In this document: piece by piece, positions 14,793 through 24,600 of the stretch
Position numbering within the stretch: the first letter of the stretch is position 1
How the letters are laid out: each line of letters begins with the position of its first letter
Source: Pedobacter insulae
GTDB lineage: Bacteria > Bacteroidota > Bacteroidia > Sphingobacteriales > Sphingobacteriaceae
Assembly: GCF_900113525.1 (NCBI RefSeq)
Contig: NZ_FOPP01000014.1
Coordinates: 1-64,000, forward strand
Reading direction: 5' to 3'
Length of the DNA: 64,000 nucleotides
The notes under the pieces: model-generated
Database searches by the model: none
What the model saw: the letters and a program-made list of their open reading frames with translations, nothing else
What the model was told of the DNA's origin: nothing
Made by a program: the position numbers and the translations under genes

Positions 14793-15656
14793 ATGTTAAG
14801 ATACGCTGCCATAGATATAGGATCGAATGCTGTGAGGTTACTCATTGCTGATATTTCCGGAAAGAGCTTTAAAAAAAATACTTTGGTGCGCGTGCCCCTA
14901 AGGCTTGGAGACGATGCTTTTATTGATCATCAAATTTCACCAAAAAAGATAGAAGATCTGATTAAAACCATGATAGCGTTTAAGAACTTAATGGACGTAT
15001 ATCATGTTAATGCATATTTAGCCTGTGCAACATCAGCAATGCGAGAAGCAGAGAACGGACAGGAAATAGTGAAAATGATTAAGCATGAAACGGGCATAGA
15101 TTTAGAGATTATTGAAGGACAAAGAGAGGCGAATATCATTTATTCAAATCACATCGAACAAAATCTTGATGTTAAAAAAAGCTATTTGTACATTGATGTG
15201 GGTGGGGGCAGTACAGAGCTTTCTGTATTTGTGAATAAACAGCCATTAGCTTCAAAATCTTTCAATATTGGTACTATTCGCATGTTGGATAACCAGGATA
15301 AAGAGGAAACATGGAGCGAGATGCAGGCTTGGATAAAATCTCACACTAAAAATTTAAAGAATTTAGCTGGGATAGGAACAGGGGGTAATATAAATAAGCT
15401 GTTTCGGATGTCGGGCGAGAAAGATGATATGCCTTTAACGTATTTAAAGCTTAAAGAACTTTATAATCAATTAAATAGTTATTCGTTGAAGGAGAGAATA
15501 ACATTAATGAAATTAAACCAAGATAGGGCAGACGTAATTATTCCGGCATGCGAAATATTTTTGACCTTAATGAAATGGGCAGGGATTAAACAAATCTATG
15601 TGCCTAAAGTGGGAATGGTTGATGGGATTATTAATTTGCTGATAGAAGAGCATTAA
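14793..15656 (+). CDS. ppx: Exopolyphosphatase, Ppx/GppA family (short form)
   Basis: The 287-residue protein has the ASKHA phosphate-binding motifs AAIDIGSNAVRLLIADI near the N-terminus, YIDVGGGSTELSVF at about 130 and GIGTGGNINKL at about 193. It lacks the C-terminal HD and helical extension of the E. coli enzyme, like other short Ppx proteins. It would hydrolyse polyphosphate or pppGpp; polyphosphate is favoured by the coupling to ppk1. Its end overlaps the end of the convergent AlkB-like gene by 4 bases. Confidence 0.85.
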   Translation: MLRYAAIDIGSNAVRLLIADISGKSFKKNTLVRVPLRLGDDAFIDHQISPKKIEDLIKTMIAFKNLMDVYHVNAYLACATSAMREAENGQEIVKMIKHETGIDLEIIEGQREANIIYSNHIEQNLDVKKSYLYIDVGGGSTELSVFVNKQPLASKSFNIGTIRMLDNQDKEETWSEMQAWIKSHTKNLKNLAGIGTGGNINKLFRMSGEKDDMPLTYLKLKELYNQLNSYSLKERITLMKLNQDRADVIIPACEIFLTLMKWAGIKQIYVPKVGMVDGIINLLIEEH

Positions 15657-16261
15657 ACGACTATAGTACGGAAGGTTAGATTAATGCGTGGAGTTTTAAT
15701 CAATTTAGTTGGGGGTAATCGATGTTGCCAGTTGCTTTGTGTTTCGTTTTTCATAACAAGTAAACTACCGTGGGCTAAAACCAGGTAAATTGTTTGTTTG
15801 GTTTGCTTGTGCTTGAAGCCAAATTTACGCTCTGCACCGAAACTTAGGGACGCTATGGCGCCATTCTTTTTCAAGTCTTTTTCGCCGTCGCTATGCCATG
15901 CCATCCCTTCATCTCCATTGTGGTAAAGATTTAGCAAACAAGAATTATAGGTTTCACCTGTTTGCTCCTCGCATATTTTTTTCAACTCAAGCAGTTCTTT
16001 GGTCCAGGTTAACGCGTATTTTGTTGTATTGGAATAAGTGTATTCAAAGGGGAGATCTCCGTACCAAGCAACTTTTCTCTTCGTAATAATATGTTTTCCT
16101 AAAATGATGGCTTCATCATTTCTCCATTCAATGGTATTTAATAAGCAATCGTAATATACATTGGCCATGACCGTTGTCATCACTTTACCATAGTAATTTA
16201 CTGTACCACCAAAAGGTAGCAGGTTATTTCCATGATCCAGTGTAGTGCTAAATAAATCCAT
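15653..16261 (-). CDS. alkB: AlkB-like 2-oxoglutarate/Fe(II) dioxygenase
   Basis: The 202-residue protein has the iron triad H123-x-D125 (WHSDGEKDL) and H180 (WQHRLP), plus the 2-oxoglutarate-binding arginines in PRINLTFR (192-198). The family repairs N-alkylated bases in DNA or RNA by oxidative demethylation. The layout resembles the ALKBH2/3-type branch (GMAWHSDGE, SLSFGAERKF). It starts 5 bases after pgl ends and is the last gene of the pentose-phosphate operon. This placement is not functionally obvious. Confidence 0.88.
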   Translation of the reverse strand: MDLFSTTLDHGNNLLPFGGTVNYYGKVMTTVMANVYYDCLLNTIEWRNDEAIILGKHIITKRKVAWYGDLPFEYTYSNTTKYALTWTKELLELKKICEEQTGETYNSCLLNLYHNGDEGMAWHSDGEKDLKKNGAIASLSFGAERKFGFKHKQTKQTIYLVLAHGSLLVMKNETQSNWQHRLPPTKLIKTPRINLTFRTIVV

Positions 16262-16266
16262 GGGGA

Positions 16267-16986
16267 TTACAACAATGAAGCTGCCTGTTCATCTACAAAC
16301 CAAGCTAAGTTGCCATTAATAGGGTTAATCAGCTGCGCTGGATAGGTATTTGGATCTTTTTGATCGCTGGCTAACACTTTTGCGAGCGCAATTGCTTTGT
16401 TATCCCCAAAAGTAATAAATGCAATGTTTTTAGCTTTGTTGATGAGGGGTGCAGTTAAACTAATGCGATAAGTATTTAATTTTTCTACCCAAACTGCTGC
16501 AACGGTTTCTTCCTTATTTTGAACTAAATCTGTTCCCGGGAAAATTGAAGCAGTGTGTGCATCATCGCCCATGCCTAAAAGTACTAAGTCAAAAACAATA
16601 GGTTGGTCTTTAAAATGCTGATCCAATGCATTTTTATAGGCAATGGCCGCTGCTTCAGGTTGTAGTGTAGTATCCATGTAAAAAATATGGCTAGCTGGTG
16701 TTTGAAGGTAAGCGAACAGATTTTCTTTTGCCATTAGGCCATTATAATCTTTATGGTTCGGCAAAACAGTTCTTTCATCACCAAAGAAGAAATACACCTT
16801 AGTCCAATCTATTTCATTTTTATAAGTTGTGGCTAGTTGCCGATAGAGTTCTTTTGGAGAATTGCCTCCTGTTAGCACGAAATTAAAGCTTCCTTTACTT
16901 TCGATAGCCTGATTAGCGATCTCAATTACGTAAGCTATTAACTTTTCGTTGAGTTCAGGTATGGATTTGAATATGTTTAAGTTCAT
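16267..16986 (-). CDS. pgl: 6-phosphogluconolactonase
   Basis: The 239-residue protein has the DevB-type motifs LTGGNSPKELY (39-49), FFGDERTVLPNHKDYNG and LLGMGDDAHTASIFPG. It hydrolyses 6-phosphogluconolactone, the product of Zwf. Gap to zwf is 23 bases, same strand. Confidence 0.93.
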   Translation of the reverse strand: MNLNIFKSIPELNEKLIAYVIEIANQAIESKGSFNFVLTGGNSPKELYRQLATTYKNEIDWTKVYFFFGDERTVLPNHKDYNGLMAKENLFAYLQTPASHIFYMDTTLQPEAAAIAYKNALDQHFKDQPIVFDLVLLGMGDDAHTASIFPGTDLVQNKEETVAAVWVEKLNTYRISLTAPLINKAKNIAFITFGDNKAIALAKVLASDQKDPNTYPAQLINPINGNLAWFVDEQAASLL

Positions 16987-17009
16987 TTTCTAATAAGCGA
17001 TTAATTCAA

Positions 17010-18539
17010 TTATCCTTCTTCTTTTAATGGTAAGGTAAACCAATGAAAGCCGTCTCTCGCAATTAATGCTTCGGCATCTTCTGGTCCCCAGCTATCTGCC
17101 GAATAATTAGGGAAACTTAGAGATTTCTTATTTTCCCAAGCATTTAAAATTGGCATAACCAATTCCCATGCTGCATCGACTTGGTCGCCACGCATAAATA
17201 AGGTTTGATCACCATTCATCGCATCCAATAATAAAGTTTCGTAAGCTTCTGGCGTATCGGTATTATAAGTTCCTTTATAATCAAATACCATGTCGACGGG
17301 ATTCAAAACCATTTTTAAACCTGGTCTTTTAGCTTGAACTTGTAAGCGAATGCTCATTTCGGGTTGGATACTGATGATTAATCTATTTTGTTGCCAAGTT
17401 TCTGTTGATCTTGCAGAAAAAATATGATGAGGCACATCTTTAAATTGAATGGTAATGATGGAAGAGGTTTGATTTAACCTTTTACCAGTTCTGAGATAAA
17501 AGGGAATGCCCTGCCAGCGCCAATTGTCAATGAAGAATTTTATCGCAGCAAATGTTTCTGTATTAGAATCTTTATCAACTCCTTTTTCACTTCGATAACC
17601 TGGTACTTCCTTACCTTCAACCCAACCTTTTGTGTACTGCCCGCGAACAGCATGTGTGCTAATGTCTTCTGGTTTAATTGGTCGCATTGCCTGCAAAACT
17701 TCTACCTTCCTATTGCGAATTTCATCTGCGTCAAAACTAATGGGTGCTTCCATTCCCACTAAACATAGCAATTGCAATAAATGGTTTTGTATCATGTCAC
17801 GCAGCGCACCCGCACCTTCATAATATCCACCTCTATCACCCACACCTAGCTGTTCAGTAACCGAAATCTGTATGTGCTCAATATAGGTTCTATTCCACAA
17901 GGGCTCAAATAGGGAGTTAGCAAACCGAAAGGCCATCATGTTTTGAACAGTTTCTTTTCCTAGGTAATGGTCTATCCTATAGATCTGTTTCTCCGTGAAA
18001 ATTTTGCTTAAAAGTAAATTTAGCTCTTTAGAACTTTCTAAATCATGTCCGAAAGGTTTTTCAATAACGATGCGGCAATTATCTTCATCTTCAGTTAATT
18101 TGTATTTGCATAAGCATTCGGCAATTAATGGGAAGAAATTTGGTGCTACCGCTAGATAATAAATAACTTGTGTTTCTTTTCCGTATTCCTTTTGTAAACC
18201 TTCTACAGTTGCTTTTAAACTCTCGAAGGTTTTGGGCGTAGTGATATCAGTGGCACAGTAAAGGATATTGGATTCGAATGTATCCCATTTTTCTTTCTTT
18301 ACTTTTCCGTTTCTAGAGAATTCATTAATGTTTTCTAAGATTACGTCTCTATATTTTTCATTGGTGAAGGTCGTTCTACCTGTTCCGATAATCGAGAATT
18401 TTTCGGGCATATAACCTTCTGTATATAGATTATATAAAGCTGGGGCTAATTTGCGTTTATTTAAATCACCGGTACCGCCAAAGATTACAAATATGGTAGG
18501 GTGGAGGTTATTTTTCTTTTTCATTTTTTGATTGCTCAA
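17010..18539 (-). CDS. zwf: Glucose-6-phosphate 1-dehydrogenase
   Basis: The 509-residue protein has the NADP-binding loop IFGGTGDLNKRKLAPALY near residue 20 and the active-site RIDHYLGKE at about 191-199. It oxidises glucose 6-phosphate to the lactone. It begins 2 bases after the gnd stop, so translation is probably coupled. Confidence 0.95.
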   Translation of the reverse strand: MSNQKMKKKNNLHPTIFVIFGGTGDLNKRKLAPALYNLYTEGYMPEKFSIIGTGRTTFTNEKYRDVILENINEFSRNGKVKKEKWDTFESNILYCATDITTPKTFESLKATVEGLQKEYGKETQVIYYLAVAPNFFPLIAECLCKYKLTEDEDNCRIVIEKPFGHDLESSKELNLLLSKIFTEKQIYRIDHYLGKETVQNMMAFRFANSLFEPLWNRTYIEHIQISVTEQLGVGDRGGYYEGAGALRDMIQNHLLQLLCLVGMEAPISFDADEIRNRKVEVLQAMRPIKPEDISTHAVRGQYTKGWVEGKEVPGYRSEKGVDKDSNTETFAAIKFFIDNWRWQGIPFYLRTGKRLNQTSSIITIQFKDVPHHIFSARSTETWQQNRLIISIQPEMSIRLQVQAKRPGLKMVLNPVDMVFDYKGTYNTDTPEAYETLLLDAMNGDQTLFMRGDQVDAAWELVMPILNAWENKKSLSFPNYSADSWGPEDAEALIARDGFHWFTLPLKEEG

Positions 18540-18541
18540 TA

Positions 18542-19963
18542 CTAATTCAATTTATTCCAATCTGCATGGAAAATTCCTTCGCTGTCTATTCGTTCAAAAG
18601 TGTGCGCTCCAAAGAAATCTCTTTGAGCTTGAGTTAAGTTTGAAGGCATTCTTTTTGTTTTTAACGTATCGAAATAGGTTAATGCTGCAGCATACGCTGG
18701 AACTGCAATACCCGAAGTCATGGCTGAGCTGATGATATTTCTGGTTCCTTTTAAGCCGCTGTTAATTTTTTGCTGGATTTCTCCATCTTCATAGAGATGG
18801 GTTAAACCTGGGTGCTTTTTATATGCCTGATAAATATCTTCTAAGAATGTTGCTCTAATGATACATCCTCCGCGCCAGATTTTGGCGATTTCAGCTAAGT
18901 TTAATTCATACTCATATTGTGCCGACGCTAAGGTAAGCAGGTGCATACCCTGTGCATAGGCAGAGACCATTGCGAAATAAAAAGCTTCTTCCAATTCATC
19001 GATTATAGTTTCATTCAATTTAATAGGGGTCGAAGCTTCAAAAGACTGGCTTAAAGCAGTACGTAAAGCCTTAAGTTTGGACAGGTTTCGACTTGAAACT
19101 GCAGCATCTATTGTTGGAATTGGAACTTCTAGGTCCATCGCCACTTGGGAAGTCCATTTTCCGGTGCCTTTAGATTTCGCTTCATCTTTAATTTCATCTA
19201 CTAATAGATTGCCCGTTTTTTCATCAACAAACTGGAATACGTCTTTTGTTATTTCCATTAGAAAAGATTTTAAACGTCCATTGTTCCATTGTTCAAAAAC
19301 TTGTTGAATTTGGGTATTATTGTATCGTAGTCCGTTCTTAAGAATGTCATAAGTTTCGGCTAATAACTGCATAATTGCGTATTCAATACCATTGTGGGTC
19401 ATCTTTACAAAGTGACCGGATGCTCCCGGACCGATGTAAGCTACACAAGGCTCGTTATTAACTTTCGCTGATACGGCCTCCAGCATTTCTTTTACCACAG
19501 CATAAGCTTTTTTATCGCCACCAGGCATCATGCTTGGTCCGAATCTCGCACCTTCTTCACCACCAGAAATTCCCATTCCAAAAAAATGAATTCCTCTTTC
19601 TTTTAAAGCAAGAGATCTTCTGCTTGTATCGGTAAAGTATGAATTTCCGCTATCTATAATAATATCACCTTCGGCTAACAAAGGTTGGAGTTCTTCAATT
19701 ACACTGTCCACTATCGTTCCCGCTGGGACTAATAATATAATTGTACGGGGAGATTGAAGACTATCTACAAATTGACCAATATCAGCGAACCCTTTGAGTT
19801 GATGATCAACGCCCTCTTCTTCAAAAAATTGAAGCATTTTTTCACTTTTATCATAACCGGTTACGCTGAAACCATTATCAGCCATGTTAAGTAATAGGTT
19901 ACGCCCCATGGTTCCCAACCCAATCATCCCGAATTCGTACTGTACTGTTTGATCGTTATTCAT
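18542..19963 (-). CDS. gnd: 6-phosphogluconate dehydrogenase, decarboxylating
   Basis: The 473-residue protein has GMIGLGTMGRNLLLNMAD (NADP binding), GISGGEEGARFGPSMMPGG (substrate loop) and HFVKMTHNGIEYA with the catalytic lysine. Length fits the GndA type. It is the second gene of the operon, 33 bases after the kinase gene. Gene order is gnd-zwf-pgl, so the three oxidative pentose phosphate enzymes are together. Confidence 0.95.
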   Translation of the reverse strand: MNNDQTVQYEFGMIGLGTMGRNLLLNMADNGFSVTGYDKSEKMLQFFEEEGVDHQLKGFADIGQFVDSLQSPRTIILLVPAGTIVDSVIEELQPLLAEGDIIIDSGNSYFTDTSRRSLALKERGIHFFGMGISGGEEGARFGPSMMPGGDKKAYAVVKEMLEAVSAKVNNEPCVAYIGPGASGHFVKMTHNGIEYAIMQLLAETYDILKNGLRYNNTQIQQVFEQWNNGRLKSFLMEITKDVFQFVDEKTGNLLVDEIKDEAKSKGTGKWTSQVAMDLEVPIPTIDAAVSSRNLSKLKALRTALSQSFEASTPIKLNETIIDELEEAFYFAMVSAYAQGMHLLTLASAQYEYELNLAEIAKIWRGGCIIRATFLEDIYQAYKKHPGLTHLYEDGEIQQKINSGLKGTRNIISSAMTSGIAVPAYAAALTYFDTLKTKRMPSNLTQAQRDFFGAHTFERIDSEGIFHADWNKLN

Positions 19964-19996
19964 CTAATTGTTTTTATTTTATTAGCAGTTATGGGT

Positions 19997-20755
19997 CTAT
20001 TTATTTTTTGGATAGGTGGTGTGTACGTGGTATTTTTCTTTAGCTTGCCATAATTTTGCTCCACCTTTTATACCGTCTTTATTTGAAACAAGCTTAATAT
20101 TTTTTTCTAGATCGAAATTAATTTCGTTAGAATTTCCTCCTCCAATATAAAGTCTATCATAATTGAAAACCGTCTTGTAAATTTCTATGACATACTGTAA
20201 ACGTTTATTCCATTGCTTTTTGCCTACTTTATGAAACCCACGATCGCCAATAAAATCATCGTAATCGTCAGTTTTATTAATCGGAAGATGAGAAAGTTCT
20301 AAATGTGGTAACAATTGTCCATCAAACAATAAGGCCGTGCCGAAACCCGTGCCTAAGGTGAAAACGATTTCAAAACCTTTTCCGCTTACGATGCCTAATC
20401 CTTGTTGATCAGCGTCATTGATTAAACGCACAGGCTTACCAAATAAATTACTTACCTGTTGGGCCAAATCGACATTTACCCATTTGTTTAAGGCAAGGTT
20501 GGGTGCAGTTTGAACCACTCCCATTTTTACATAGCCAGGAAAACCTATTGCGATTTTCTCGAAGTTCTTAAAACCTTTAGTAAGGGTTTTAATTGCCTCT
20601 AATACAGCTGCGGGAGTAGAATTTTTAGGAGTAGGGGTTTTCTTAAATTCAGTTAATAACTTCCCTTTGGAATTCATTAAACAGGCTTTAATATTTGTGC
20701 CGCCAATGTCTATAGATAAAATATCTCCCTTTGGAATTTTTGTTTGTATCGACAT
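19997..20755 (-). CDS. ROK family glucokinase, polyphosphate-glucokinase-like
   Basis: The 252-residue kinase has the phosphate loop LSIDIGGTNIKACLM near the N-terminus, GFPGYVKMGVVQTAPNL, the catalytic aspartate in INDADQQGLG and LGTGFGTALL. It lacks the CxCGxxGC zinc motif of sugar-repressor ROK proteins. Its pattern (VVQTAPN...W, NDAD, ELSHLPI) resembles polyphosphate glucokinases, which phosphorylate glucose with polyphosphate. It is first in the operon with gnd, zwf and pgl and faces ppk1-ppx. Phosphoryl donor is inferred; ATP use is not excluded. Confidence 0.75.
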   Translation of the reverse strand: MSIQTKIPKGDILSIDIGGTNIKACLMNSKGKLLTEFKKTPTPKNSTPAAVLEAIKTLTKGFKNFEKIAIGFPGYVKMGVVQTAPNLALNKWVNVDLAQQVSNLFGKPVRLINDADQQGLGIVSGKGFEIVFTLGTGFGTALLFDGQLLPHLELSHLPINKTDDYDDFIGDRGFHKVGKKQWNKRLQYVIEIYKTVFNYDRLYIGGGNSNEINFDLEKNIKLVSNKDGIKGGAKLWQAKEKYHVHTTYPKNK

Positions 20756-20822
20756 GGATACAAAAGTACAACCATTTTTAGGTTACAAGTAATAATTCTG
20801 TAATAATTATTAACAAGCAAGA

Positions 20823-21128
20823 TTAACTGAAAATTAAAACCTTAGCTTTTTTATTATTGCAGGTTCCGATAAGTTCTTCTGTTTTGATGTCCTTGAAATA
20901 TAGCGTACCAGCTTTAAAGCTTTTTTTAACGCGGTAATAGATTAGCAGGCAATCTATCCAATTAGTGGCAATTTTTTTGTCGACCCAGAGACTAAGATCC
21001 AAGTAGACTGTTAAGTCATCTATGCGGATTAACCCTTTTTGTTCCAAAGCCTTAACGTTCGTAATAATTTGAGCTGTTTGTTGCGCTAGGTTTATTGAAC
21101 TGGCTATCTTTTTGTTCGCATAAATCAT
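20823..21128 (-). CDS. Hypothetical protein (101 aa)
   Basis: I do not recognise this small basic protein. It has no signal peptide or membrane segment, and the N-terminal half looks helical (IASSINLAQQTAQIITNVKALEQ). It lies 67 bases upstream of the glucokinase start in the same direction and divergent from the gene at 21210. Confidence 0.5.
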   Translation of the reverse strand: MIYANKKIASSINLAQQTAQIITNVKALEQKGLIRIDDLTVYLDLSLWVDKKIATNWIDCLLIYYRVKKSFKAGTLYFKDIKTEELIGTCNNKKAKVLIFS

Positions 21129-21209
21129 TGTAAATCTGTCAATGCTGCTCTAATTTCAAACATTAGGGCATTTGGTTGGTTTTATAGATTGAATTAAACT
21201 GAGAATATA

Positions 21210-21416
21210 ATGGCTAAAAGTATAAAATCTAAACGATTAAAAAGCAGTGAAGACTTAACAAACAACACCGCCTTGTCTGAAACCTTAAGAGATTTGGATG
21301 AATTAGACTTGGGCGATGCAGATGGTAGCAGCGGCAATCTAGGAATGGATAATTTTAAAAAGCGGGGTGACAAAAATAAATTGCCAGCCCAAAAGGGAAG
21401 GATAGAAGAGTTATGA
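21210..21416 (+). CDS. Hypothetical protein (68 aa)
   Basis: This is a small hydrophilic, probably disordered protein with an acidic centre (LDELDLGDADGSSGNLG) between lysine-rich ends. It is not recognised. The start context is AT-rich as in its neighbours. Confidence 0.45.
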   Translation: MAKSIKSKRLKSSEDLTNNTALSETLRDLDELDLGDADGSSGNLGMDNFKKRGDKNKLPAQKGRIEEL

Positions 21417-21521
21417 GTTTGGAATTAAAGTTGGTAATATGTAACTGAAAAGTTGCAAGGGATCGCAATATAGGCGATTTAAATGAAATATTAAGTACTT
21501 GAACATATTGAACGAGTACTT

Positions 21522-21543
21522 ATTCAATTTTCATAAATTGAAT
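21522..21543. promoter_or_regulatory. Inverted repeat upstream of the giant adhesin gene
   Basis: ATTCAATTT (21522-21530), 4 bases, AAATTGAAT (21535-21543): a perfect 9-base inverted repeat 75 bases before the adhesin ATG. It could be an operator or an mRNA hairpin. The rest of 21417-21617 shows no gene. Confidence 0.35.
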
Positions 21544-21617
21544 AAAACGAACAACAAGATATAGGCCAGCGATAGGTAAAATTGTACTATAAATACAGTT
21601 TACCTAATCCCTATCTT

Positions 21618-24600
21618 ATGAAGTTGACCTCTACTAGTTCAAAATGGTCCACAAAATGGATCCTTTTTTCCCTCTTTGTAGTCTTATTAACGCTAAATTT
21701 TTCCAAATCGTATGCGCAACGTGTTTATGCTACTACAACTAATGTAAAATCTATTACAGTAGATAATCCATCTTTTGCAACTGATGCAAACACTGCTAAT
21801 TTCGCAACCGTAAAATCATACGGCGGCGCATTACTTGGTTTTGGAAAGTACAGTGGTGAGTTAGAACTTGTATTTCCAAGCTCTATCCCAGCTAATAAAA
21901 CAACCTACATCAGGATAGATTTTGATGAGGATGTTTTAAACCTTCTTTTACAAGGAAATTTAGGTAGTTTATTGGCTAACGTAGTAGGAGGCGTTGCGTT
22001 AGGCAACCATTACTTCACCGTTGGTGCTCGAAACGGAAATACTCCAGTGCCGCCTAGTGGTTCAAGTTCTGGCGCATTTTCAAATAGCAATTTAAGGATT
22101 GTAAAAGACGCGGCCGGTTTGTTTTATATAGCTATAAAGCCAACTGCAGCCTATGATCGTGTTTATATAAAAGATAATACAGATGCTCTTTTATTGGGCG
22201 CAAATAATGAAACTAAAGTTTATAATGCATTTTACGCTAGTGGTGCAGGTTCATGTGACCCGGCGTTTGCAACTGATTACGATGGCGCTGGTTTAACGGC
22301 AAGTTTATTAGGTATTGGGAAAGCTGGTGTTACTAATCCGGAGTTTGCAATTGATAACAATTCAAATACTGCTTCTCAAGTTGGTCTAGGCCTTATCAGC
22401 GTTGTGGGCTCGATAAGTCAGAATATTTATTTTGCCGAGCCAACAGTTGCTACTGATGAGCTGAATATTAAGATGAGTGTTGATCCGACTTTGGTTACTT
22501 TAGGTTTATTGAATAATGTTTTAATTGAAACATATTTAGGTGATAATCTGGTTTCATCAAATCCAGCGAATACATTACTAAACTTAGACTTATTAACTTT
22601 ATTAGGAAATGGCCAGCCAATACGCCTGGCTGTTGCTCCTGGTGCGCTATTTGATCGAGCTAGAATTACTGTAACCTCACTTGTAGGGGTTAATATAGCT
22701 CAGAATATAAATTTATTCAGTGTAACACGTACTGCACCACGTCCTACATTTACTGGTGCACAAAGTAATGCACCTAACAGTTGTTACAATAGCACCAACA
22801 TTTTAGCGGCCACTACGGCCGCTGGAAACCAATTAGTATGGTATGATGTATTAGAGGGCGGAACAGCTTTAGCTACTACGGCAAGTACAGGAACCTATAC
22901 TACTCCGGCATTAACTGCCAATAAAACATATTATGTAGCAGCGAAAAAACCAGGATGTGAAGAATCTATTCGTGTACCAATCAACATCACGGTAAACCCA
23001 ACTATTACTTTTACAACCACTACACTAAATAATGGCGCGGTGGGTTCTACTTATAATAAACAAATTACGGCTGCTACTGGAGGAACACCCGGTTTCACCT
23101 ATTCACTGGCTCCGGGGAGTTCATTGCCGGCTGGTTTATCGCTCGCCACCAACGGAACGATTAGCGGGACGCCAACAGTTGCAGGAACATCGAACTTCAG
23201 CATTGTAGCTACAGATAGCAAGAACTGTACAGTAACAACTCCATTCAGCATTGTAGTAAACAACGCCATGGCGCTCGGTGCAGCCACCTTGCCAAATGGA
23301 ATGGTCGGTAAACCCTATCCTTCACAAGTTTTACCAGCGGCTACAGGTGGTACATCACCCTATACTTATACCGCAACTGGCCTGCCTCCAGGTTTATCTT
23401 TTAACCCAACAACTCGCGCAATTACTGGTACGCCGACTACTGCTGGGCCATATACTGTAACTTTAAAAGCTACAGATAACGCTGGAAACTTTATTACAAA
23501 AGATTATCCTTTAACAATTGCCCCTGCTTTAGCATTAGCTAGTGGTCCGTTACCAAATGGAACAATTAATGAAGTTTATCCAACCCAAACTCTTGCTGAA
23601 GCAACTGGCGGAACGGGTCCATACACTTATGGTTTAACAGGCCTTCCAGCAGGGCTAACATTTAACCCGGCGACAAGAGAGATCAGCGGGACACCAACAG
23701 TGGCTGGTATTTCGCCGCTTGTGCTTACGGCTACCGATGCTGATGGGAATATCGTTACTGCAAATTATTCACTTACTATAGGAAATGTAAATGGATCACC
23801 GGATTGTAATGCAGCTAACTCACAGAGCAGTGGCATATCTGGGGGAGTTTGTGTGCTATGTTCTATTAACAATCCTAGCAACTCTGTAGACGGTAATAAA
23901 ACTAACTTTACCAGGATTTCATTACCAGTAGCTTTATTAAATGTTGAAGCTTTTCAGGTATTGAATTTTCCAAGTGCTGGTCAGGCTACTGATAAAATCC
24001 GTTTGGATTTGGGCACGCCAGTTGGTTTAACTGATTTGTCTGTTCTTAGCAATATTACCGTTACTGTAATGAACGGTGCAACTGTTGTAAGTACGCATGT
24101 ACTTAATTCGGGATTGATCAATCTTCAGTTATTAAGTGGCAATCGTTTTATTGCTACCGTGCCTACAGGTGGTGCATTTGATAGAGTAGAGGTTCGTATT
24201 AAGGCACTTGTTGGTGCGTTAGGGAATTATGATATCTATGGAGCGGCGATTAACTATGCCTCACCAGTAGTAGCAACTCCAGGTTTAACTGCCTGCTTTG
24301 GTAGTACTACTACCTTAAATGCTACCCCTAATGCGGGTACAACATTAGCATGGTTTGCAGATTTAGCTGGTGGTACGGCTTTGGCTACAGGAAATACCTT
24401 AACTACTCCAGCGTTAACAACAAATAAAACTTATTACATCGAAGTTACCAGAGCAGGTTGTACTGATCCAGTAAGAACCCCTGTGAATGTAGTCGTGAAC
24501 CCAAATATTGTATTTGCGGCAACCACTTTAAATAATGGAGCTATAGGAACTCCGTATTCTAAACAAATTGATGCTGCTGTGGGTGGTACACCAGCATTTA

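Noticed and set aside
21582..21617. TTG start for the adhesin
   Set aside because: The ATG at 21618 begins a good signal peptide; the TTG would add a non-hydrophobic extension.
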